This document shows, one piece after another, positions 1 through 4,709 of a stretch of 5,902 nucleotides of DNA. The translations under genes were made by a program, and so were the position numbers. The notes under the pieces are model-generated. The model saw only the letters and a program-made list of their open reading frames with translations, had not been told where the DNA came from and ran no database searches. Source of the DNA: Lachnospiraceae bacterium (lineage in GTDB: Bacteria > Bacillota > Clostridia > Lachnospirales > Lachnospiraceae); NCBI GenBank assembly GCA_017651385.1, contig JAGCCY010000029.1, positions 1-5,902 of the forward strand, written 5' to 3'. Position 1 is the first letter of the stretch. Each line of letters opens with the position of its first letter.

Positions 1-72
1 AAATTCGTAGACGAAAATCCCGAAGCGGTAGCAAACCTCTTAAGGAACTGGCTAAACGAAGAATGGGGCTAA
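1..72 (+). CDS. fliF: Flagellar MS-ring protein FliF, C-terminal end (partial)
   Basis: Frame 1 is open from the window edge to a TAA at 70-72 and encodes the last 23 residues, ending NWLNEEWG. The pattern of an acidic stretch, then PEAVANLLRNWL, then a short acidic tail is what FliF carries at its extreme C-terminus. In the family this cytoplasmic tail binds the N-terminal domain of FliG and couples the inner-membrane MS ring to the switch complex. The gene directly downstream is fliG, six bases after the stop, which is the usual order. Only the tail is visible, so the transmembrane and ring-building domains cannot be checked. The call rests on this short match plus context. Confidence 0.88.
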   Translation, partial: KFVDENPEAVANLLRNWLNEEWG

Positions 73-78
73 TGGAAA

Positions 79-1095
79 ATGCCAAGACAGTATGAAGAAA
101 AGATAAACGGCTTACAAAAAGCGGCAATTTTATTGATCGTATTGGGACCCGAACGTTCCGCTTCCATATTTAAGCATCTTAAGGAAGAGGAAATAGAGGA
201 ACTGACGCTTGAAATTGCCAATACAAGAAGCATCACCCCGCAGCTTAAGGAAGACGTATTGAGTGAGTTTTACGAGATCTGCCTTGCACAGCAGTATATC
301 GCGGAAGGCGGTATCGGATACGCAAGGGAATTGCTTGAAAAAGCGCTCGGTTCCGACAAGGCGGTCGATGTTATCGGAAAACTTACGGCTTCGCTCCAGG
401 TTAAGCCTTTCGAGTTTGTAAGAAAGACGGATGCATCGCAGCTGCTTAACTTTATTCAGGACGAGCATCCGCAGACCATTGCACTTATCCTTTCGTATCT
501 TTCGCCTCAGCAGTCGGCTCTTATCATATCGGCGCTTCCTCCGGACAGACAGTCCGATGTAGCGAAACGTATCGCCGTTATGGACAGAACGAGCCCCGAA
601 GTTATCAAGGAAGTGGAAAAAGTGCTCGAATCAAAGCTTGCATCGCTCATCAATCAGGACTACACGATCATCGGCGGCGTAGATGCGGTTGTAGACATTT
701 TGAATACAGTAGACCGCGGTACCGAAAAGCATATCATGGAAACTCTCGAGATCGAAGAGCCCGAACTTGCGGACGAGATCAGAAAGAAGATGTTCGTATT
801 CGAAGATATTCTTCTTCTCGAAGACAGAGCGATCCAGAGAGTGCTGCGTGATGTCGACAACAACGACCTTGCGATCGCACTTAAGTCGGCCAATGAACAG
901 GTTCAGACCGCTATATTCAACAACCTTTCAAAGCGTCTTGCCGTAATGATAAAGGAAGATATGGACTTTATGGGTCCTGTTCGTATGAAGGATGTTGAAG
1001 AAGCACAGCAGAAGATAGTAAATATCATCAGAAAACTTGAAGACTCGGGCGAGATCGTTATTTCCCGAGGCGGAGGAGACGAGATAGTTGTCTAA
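79..1095 (+). CDS. fliG: Flagellar motor switch/rotor protein FliG
   Basis: FliG forms the rotor ring on the cytoplasmic face of FliF, receives torque from the stators and, with FliM/FliN, switches rotation direction. At 338 residues it has normal full length. The N-terminal domain (about 1-95) starts with the family-typical KAAILLIVLGPE and binds FliF. The middle domain carries the EHPQ motif (E129-Q132), which contacts FliM. A Gly-Gly hinge lies at 199-200, and the MFVF motif (238-241) leads into the torque domain. That domain keeps the charged helix region (EDR at 248-250, R254, R257, SKR at 284-286, KED at 292-294) and the DFMGPVR signature (296-302). The ATG at 79 gives the canonical N-terminus. 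Its Shine-Dalgarno is weak (GGGG at 64-67, rather distant), and it lies six bases after the fliF stop, so translational coupling to fliF is likely. The 3' end overlaps fliH by 8 bases. Confidence 0.98.
   Translation: MPRQYEEKINGLQKAAILLIVLGPERSASIFKHLKEEEIEELTLEIANTRSITPQLKEDVLSEFYEICLAQQYIAEGGIGYARELLEKALGSDKAVDVIGKLTASLQVKPFEFVRKTDASQLLNFIQDEHPQTIALILSYLSPQQSALIISALPPDRQSDVAKRIAVMDRTSPEVIKEVEKVLESKLASLINQDYTIIGGVDAVVDILNTVDRGTEKHIMETLEIEEPELADEIRKKMFVFEDILLLEDRAIQRVLRDVDNNDLAIALKSANEQVQTAIFNNLSKRLAVMIKEDMDFMGPVRMKDVEEAQQKIVNIIRKLEDSGEIVISRGGGDEIVV
1072..1078 (+). promoter_or_regulatory. Ribosome binding site of fliH, inside the fliG coding region
   Basis: GGAGGAG is a near-perfect Shine-Dalgarno. 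It lies within the codons for the Gly-rich FliG C-terminus (RGGGD) and ends nine bases before the TTG at 1088. It decides the fliH start: no ATG or GTG in the fliH frame lies at a suitable distance, and the ATG at 1095 is in another frame. Confidence 0.8.
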
Positions 1096-1939
1096 TGTTT
1101 ATAAGGCAAATTTCATACAGTTCTCCCCGGAGAACACTAAAGTCATAGACTCCAACAGCCTTGTAGCCAAACGGTTAGAAGGCTTTTCGGGTGTTTTAAG
1201 GGAAATCGATCCGGATATTGATGTGCCGGGCGGCTATACGGATGAAGACGGAAACTCCGTCGATCCCGTTGCAATGGCGGAACTTCTGGCTGACAGGGAC
1301 AATCCTGAAATGCAGGAAGATCCGGAGCCCGAGGTACCCGAAGAAACGGCCGAAGACATAGAGAAAATGAAGCAGGATGCCCTGGATGAAATAGAACAGG
1401 TAAAAGCTATCGCGAGGGAAGAGATCGAGAATTTAAGAGCCGATGCAAAGAAAGAGGGCTACGAAGAAGGCTATAACGAGGGCAAAGAACAGGCCGAAAC
1501 GGAGTACGCCGAGAAAATGGCGGCACTTAAAGAGAAGGAAGAGAATTTAAACAGAGACTATAATGAGCTCGTCAAAGCACTTGAGCCCAAAATGGTAGAT
1601 GTCATTACAGGTGTATATACAAAGGTTTTCGGAGACAATTTCTTTATCCAGAGAGATGTCATGGTCGCTTTGATCTCAAAAGCACTCAGCAGTCTCGGGA
1701 TCAATGAGGAGATCATCATCCACGTAAGCGATAAGGATTACAACATGCTTTTGGGTGTCAAGCAGCAGATATTTGAATGGACCAACTTCACCAAAGAACC
1801 CGAGATCCGTCCCGAAGAAAGCCTAAAGCCGGGTGAGGCAAGGGTAGAGACTCCGTACGGGATCATGGATTGCGGGATAGATACGGAATTAAAGGAGTTA
1901 TCAAGAGTACTTCATGTTCTTTCATATGAGGACCGGTAA
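1088..1939 (+). CDS. fliH: Flagellar export ATPase regulator/stator FliH
   Basis: FliH binds the FliI ATPase, restrains its activity and links it to the C-ring and export gate, much like the peripheral stalk of F/V-type ATPases. The 283-residue product starts at TTG. It has an N-terminal VIDSN segment (19-23), a very acidic linker (about 50-95), and a long charged coiled coil (about 90-165). Inside the coil is a small-residue ladder A120-G124-G128-G132-A136, the GxxxG-type repeat typical of FliH. The C-terminal domain (about 165-283) ends in a pattern of beta-strand, PGEARVETPYGIMDCGIDTE (268-287 by motif, approximate) and a closing helix, which is the FliI-binding region of the family. It is longer than the roughly 235 residues of enteric FliH, mostly through the acidic linker. 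It overlaps fliG by 8 bases and fliI by one base, so expression is probably coupled. Confidence 0.94.
   Translation: MSNVYKANFIQFSPENTKVIDSNSLVAKRLEGFSGVLREIDPDIDVPGGYTDEDGNSVDPVAMAELLADRDNPEMQEDPEPEVPEETAEDIEKMKQDALDEIEQVKAIAREEIENLRADAKKEGYEEGYNEGKEQAETEYAEKMAALKEKEENLNRDYNELVKALEPKMVDVITGVYTKVFGDNFFIQRDVMVALISKALSSLGINEEIIIHVSDKDYNMLLGVKQQIFEWTNFTKEPEIRPEESLKPGEARVETPYGIMDCGIDTELKELSRVLHVLSYEDR
1928..1932 (+). promoter_or_regulatory. Ribosome binding site of fliI within the fliH 3' end
   Basis: GAGGA lies six bases before the ATG at 1939, inside the last codons of fliH. The start and the fliH stop share the junction TAATG (1937-1941), a classic arrangement for translational coupling between the ATPase and its regulator. 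Confidence 0.6.
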
Positions 1940-3255
1940 TGTTACTTGAAAGCGATATCAATTTTCTAAAATACAAAGAACTGGAAAGCCGTCCGTTCTA
2001 TAAATCCCAGGGCAAGATCGCAAATGCCGTAGGTCTTACCATTGAAAGCTACGGCCCCGATGCCAAGATGGGTGATATGTGTACCATATTTTCAAAGACC
2101 GGCGACAAGAAGCTTGCAATAGCCGAAGTAGTCGGGTTCAGGGACGGAAAAACGCTTCTGATGCCGTACAGCAATGTCGAAGGCATAGGCATAGGCTGCG
2201 TGGTCGAAAATGACAATCATCCTCTGGAAGTGCTGGTTAGTGATGATGTTTTGGGATTATGCCTTGACGGTCTGGGCAATCCGCCGGAAGGTGTGGAGAT
2301 CAAGGGAGCGACATATCCGCTCGAAGCACCTCCGCCCGATCCGATGTCCAGAAAGATAATAGATGAAGTACTTCCGCTGGGAGTTAAGGCCGTGGACGGA
2401 CTTCTTACAATAGGCAAAGGCCAGCGTATCGGTATATTCGCGGGCTCCGGTGTCGGAAAGTCCACTCTGCTGGGTATGTTTGCCCGGAACACAAAGGCCG
2501 ACATCAACGTGATAGCTCTTATAGGAGAGCGTGGCCGTGAGGTCAGGGAGTTCGTGGAACGCGACCTTGGCGAAGAAGGTATGAAACGTTCGGTACTTGT
2601 GATCGCCACGAGCGACAGACCCGCACTTGAACGTACAAAAGCCGCAAAGACGGCTACGGCGATAGCAGAGTACTTCAGGGATAAGGGTAAGGATGTCCTT
2701 CTTATGATGGACTCGCTGACCCGTTTCTCGATGGCACAGAGAGAAATAGGTCTTGCAAGCGGCGAGCCTCCGGTATCAAGAGGTTATCCGCCGAGCGTGT
2801 ACGCGGAAATGCCAAAGCTTTTAGAGCGAGCGGGCAGGAGTGATAAAGGCTCGATCACGGGGCTTTATACGGTCCTCGTCGACGGTGATGATTTTAACGA
2901 ACCGATCACCGATACGGCCAGAAGCATTCTTGACGGGCATATCGTACTTAACAGAAAGCTTGCCCAGAAGAATCATTATCCTGCGATAGACGTGCTTGCG
3001 AGCATATCAAGATGTATGTCGCAGATATGCACAAAAGAACATAAGAAAGCGGCGGGCCAGGTCAAGAACATCATGGCTACCTATGCCGATGCGGAAGACC
3101 TTATAAACATCGGGGCTTACAGAGCAGGGAGCAATCCCGAAATAGACGAAGCAATAGACAAGATAAAACTTGTCAATGAGTTTTTGCTTCAGGAAACAGA
3201 TGAAAAAGAAACCTTCGAGGAAGCAGTAGCGGGGTTGAATGCTATACTCGCATAG
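1939..3255 (+). CDS. fliI: Flagellum-specific type III export ATPase FliI
   Basis: FliI hydrolyses ATP at the base of the flagellar export apparatus to help unload chaperones and deliver substrates to the export gate. The 438-residue length is normal. An N-terminal beta-barrel domain (about 20-95) precedes the F1-like catalytic core. The Walker A loop is GSGVGKST (169-176, with K174). The catalytic glutamate is E197 in GERGRE. Walker B is VLLMMDS (253-259, with D258). The FliI/SctN-type signature GYPPSVYAEMPKLLERAG occupies 282-299, and the DGHIVLNRKLA segment (332-342) falls where the arginine-finger region of this ATPase superfamily lies. The C-terminal helical domain ends at residue 438. 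All key residues are intact, so it should be active. F1 and V-type subunits and Rho are excluded by the signature and by the FliH/FliJ neighbours. Start ATG at 1939 is supported by GAGGA six bases upstream. Confidence 0.98.
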   Translation: MLLESDINFLKYKELESRPFYKSQGKIANAVGLTIESYGPDAKMGDMCTIFSKTGDKKLAIAEVVGFRDGKTLLMPYSNVEGIGIGCVVENDNHPLEVLVSDDVLGLCLDGLGNPPEGVEIKGATYPLEAPPPDPMSRKIIDEVLPLGVKAVDGLLTIGKGQRIGIFAGSGVGKSTLLGMFARNTKADINVIALIGERGREVREFVERDLGEEGMKRSVLVIATSDRPALERTKAAKTATAIAEYFRDKGKDVLLMMDSLTRFSMAQREIGLASGEPPVSRGYPPSVYAEMPKLLERAGRSDKGSITGLYTVLVDGDDFNEPITDTARSILDGHIVLNRKLAQKNHYPAIDVLASISRCMSQICTKEHKKAAGQVKNIMATYADAEDLINIGAYRAGSNPEIDEAIDKIKLVNEFLLQETDEKETFEEAVAGLNAILA

Positions 3256-3273
3256 TTTTGAAAGGGCTTATAA

Positions 3274-3729
3274 ATGGCAAGATTCAATTTCAGGCTTCAG
3301 AGCGTTCTGAATCTTAAGTCGAGACTTGAAGAGCAGCAGAGGATGAACTTTGCACGCGCAAGGCAGAGACTTGACGAGGAAGAACAAAAACTTGCGGGGC
3401 TTTACGATCGTAAAGCGTTTTACGAGGACGCAGGACGCACAATGCGTACAAAGGTATTGGTGGTAAGGGACATTTTAGGCAATGAAGATTCCATAGTGAC
3501 CATCAAGGAATATATAAGAGAACAGGAAGACAACGTTAAAAAAGCCGAGGAGGCACTTGAGGCCGAAAGGCTTAAACTCGTGGAAGCAATGAAGGAAAGA
3601 AAGACTTATGAACGGCTCCGCGAGCGCGCTTTCGAAGAATTCATGGCAGAAGAAGCACATGCGGAGGCTGTCGAAAACGATGAACACAACAGTTTTGTGT
3701 ACGGACAAAAGCAAGTTGAAGTTATGTAG
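3274..3729 (+). CDS. fliJ: Flagellar export protein FliJ
   Basis: FliJ is a small antiparallel coiled-coil protein that sits in the centre of the FliI hexamer, resembles the gamma stalk of F1-ATPase, and helps escort chaperones and energise the export gate. The 151-residue product starts with the family-typical FNFRLQSVLNLKSRLEEQQ (4-22). It is almost entirely predicted helix, rich in Glu, Lys and Arg, in two long arms (about 12-52 and 75-135) with a break near the VRDILGNED segment (64-72). The C-terminal arm holds the conserved KERKTYERLRERA (107-119) and a late DE pair (136-137). It lacks membrane segments. AAAGGG at 3261-3266 lies seven bases before the ATG. The gene follows fliI by 18 bases, as in most Firmicutes. 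Assignment rests on the N-terminal pattern, length, coiled coil and position. Confidence 0.93.
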   Translation: MARFNFRLQSVLNLKSRLEEQQRMNFARARQRLDEEEQKLAGLYDRKAFYEDAGRTMRTKVLVVRDILGNEDSIVTIKEYIREQEDNVKKAEEALEAERLKLVEAMKERKTYERLRERAFEEFMAEEAHAEAVENDEHNSFVYGQKQVEVM

Positions 3730-3752
3730 TATCGCGATAATGAGGAAGACTT

Positions 3753-4619
3753 ATGGCTAAGACCGATTCACCCGCAGATGTGGAAAAGAAAAAAATAAAA
3801 GAAGAGCGAAAACGGCTTAAGCAGGAAGAAAAGAAGCAGAAGCAGGACATAAAAAAGCGCGCCAAAGAAATATCCAAGCGCGAAGCCGAGATCGAGGATG
3901 AAGAAGATTCCGGAGGCGGAGTTTCTTCGTTTCTTGTTACAACAGTCATCGTTATCGTATGGCTTGCCATTTTGTGCCTTCTCATAAAAATGGATGTGGG
4001 CGGTTTCGGCTCCGATATATTGACTCCTCTTTTAAAAGACGTTCCGGTCATCAACAAGATACTGCCGTCGGGCGGCGACACCGAAGTGACGGAAGAGAAT
4101 GCTTACGGCGGATATACAAGCCTTAAGGAAGCGGTCGATTATATAAAGGTTCTGGAACTTGAACTTGAGCATGCACAGGAAGTCAACAATTATGACTCGG
4201 ATGAGCTTACGCAGCTTCGTGCGGAAGTTGAAAGACTTAAGGAATTCGAAAACATGCAGATCGAATTCCAGCGCATCAAGGATCAGTTCTACGAAGAAGT
4301 CGTGTATGCGGATAACGGTCCCGGTCCCGAAGAATACCAGAAGTATTATCAGAGCATGGATCCCGCGACCGCCGAGGCTTTGTATAAGCAGGTTACAAGG
4401 CAGCTTGAAGAGGATAAAGAGATCAAGGATTATGCCGCAGCTTACGCGGCAATGAAGCCCAAACAGGCCGCAGCGATCTTTGAAGCGATGACCGATGACC
4501 TTCAGCTTGCTGCAAGGATCCTCTGGGTAATGGACTCCGATACGCGCGGAAAGATACTCGGAGCCATGGATGAAGAGGTTGCGGCAAAGCTTACAAAAAT
4601 TATGGACCCCGAGGGTTAA
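3753..4619 (+). CDS. MotE/YlxF-like membrane protein with C-terminal MgtE-N/FliG-like repeats
   Basis: The position between fliJ and fliK is that of B. subtilis ylxF, and the architecture fits the MotE family. Residues 1-50 are a basic, Lys/Glu-rich cytoplasmic helix. A single hydrophobic helix at about 58-79 (FLVTTVIVIVWLAILCLLIK) should anchor it with the C-terminus outside. A second coiled coil follows (about 122-180). The C-terminal third (about 200-286) is a run of short helical repeats with regularly spaced methionines (M234, M246, M260, M272, M284), typical of the MgtE N-terminal domain superfamily. In proteobacteria, MotE is a periplasmic chaperone for the motor protein MotC. No MotC is visible here, so the Gram-positive role is open. 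It has no channel domain, so it is not an Mg2+ transporter. GAGGAAG at 3742-3748 precedes the ATG. The family and topology are well supported; the function is not. Confidence 0.82.
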   Translation: MAKTDSPADVEKKKIKEERKRLKQEEKKQKQDIKKRAKEISKREAEIEDEEDSGGGVSSFLVTTVIVIVWLAILCLLIKMDVGGFGSDILTPLLKDVPVINKILPSGGDTEVTEENAYGGYTSLKEAVDYIKVLELELEHAQEVNNYDSDELTQLRAEVERLKEFENMQIEFQRIKDQFYEEVVYADNGPGPEEYQKYYQSMDPATAEALYKQVTRQLEEDKEIKDYAAAYAAMKPKQAAAIFEAMTDDLQLAARILWVMDSDTRGKILGAMDEEVAAKLTKIMDPEG

Positions 4620-4643
4620 GTTTATAAAAGAACGAACCGATAA
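4616..4643 (+). promoter_or_regulatory. Candidate sigma-28 (FliA/SigD) promoter for fliK
   Basis: TTAAGTTT (4616-4623) matches the sigma-28 -35 element TAAAGTTT in 7 of 8 bases, and ACCGATAA (4636-4643) matches the -10 element GCCGATAA in 7 of 8. The 12-base spacer is one longer than the classical 11. The -35 part overlaps the stop codon of the MotE-like gene. Transcription would start near 4650, about 60 bases before fliK. This is by pattern only; no transcript evidence exists here, and AT-rich spacers can produce chance matches. Confidence 0.5.
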
Positions 4644-4650
4644 ATATATT

Positions 4651-4666
4651 GGGTATGAGATTACCC
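4651..4666 (+). other. Small inverted repeat in the fliK leader
   Basis: GGGTA (4651-4655) pairs with TACCC (4662-4666) around a six-base loop. The stem is only five base pairs and no T-run follows, so it is not an intrinsic terminator. It would sit at the very 5' end of a transcript from the candidate sigma-28 promoter, where a short hairpin might protect the mRNA. Chance occurrence is quite possible. Confidence 0.25.
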
Positions 4667-4697
4667 CGAAATAAAAAGCACATTGACAACTGAAGAG

Positions 4698-4703
4698 AGG
4701 AGG
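4698..4703 (+). promoter_or_regulatory. Strong ribosome binding site of fliK
   Basis: AGGAGG is a perfect Shine-Dalgarno core, extended by purines on both sides (4693-4705), and ends six bases before the ATG at 4710. It fixes the fliK start and shows that fliK is translated independently, not by coupling to the gene upstream, which ends 90 bases before it. Confidence 0.85.
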
Positions 4704-4709
4704 AACTCA

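Noticed and set aside
72..95. Seven-codon mini-ORF whose ATG overlaps the fliF stop (TAATG) and reads over the fliG start in another frame
   Set aside because: No Shine-Dalgarno at a good distance and no recognisable peptide. The ATG at 79 gives the canonical FliG N-terminus, so this is most likely incidental.
2217..2609. 130-codon open frame on the - strand inside fliI
   Set aside because: It is an antisense shadow of the well-conserved fliI core. Its protein is Ser/Pro/Arg-rich, typical of reverse-strand reading of coding DNA, with no family pattern.
3722..4081. 119-codon open frame on the - strand across the start of the MotE-like gene
   Set aside because: It is a shadow: the Ser/Phe-rich product mirrors the Glu/Lys codons of the true gene, and it would cover that gene's ribosome binding site.
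4159..4455. 98-codon + strand open frame inside the MotE-like gene
   Set aside because: It is an out-of-frame reading of the real gene, Arg/Ser-rich, with no ribosome binding site and no recognisable domain.
4655..4693. A 12-codon leader peptide in the gap before fliK (begins MRLPRNKK)
   Set aside because: It has no ribosome binding site upstream, is very short, and shows no attenuation-type codon run or terminator hairpin.
4620..4709. The 90-base gap before fliK as a c-di-GMP or other riboswitch
   Set aside because: It is too short for the usual classes once the ribosome binding site is removed, it holds only a 5-bp hairpin, and no conserved aptamer core could be recognised.
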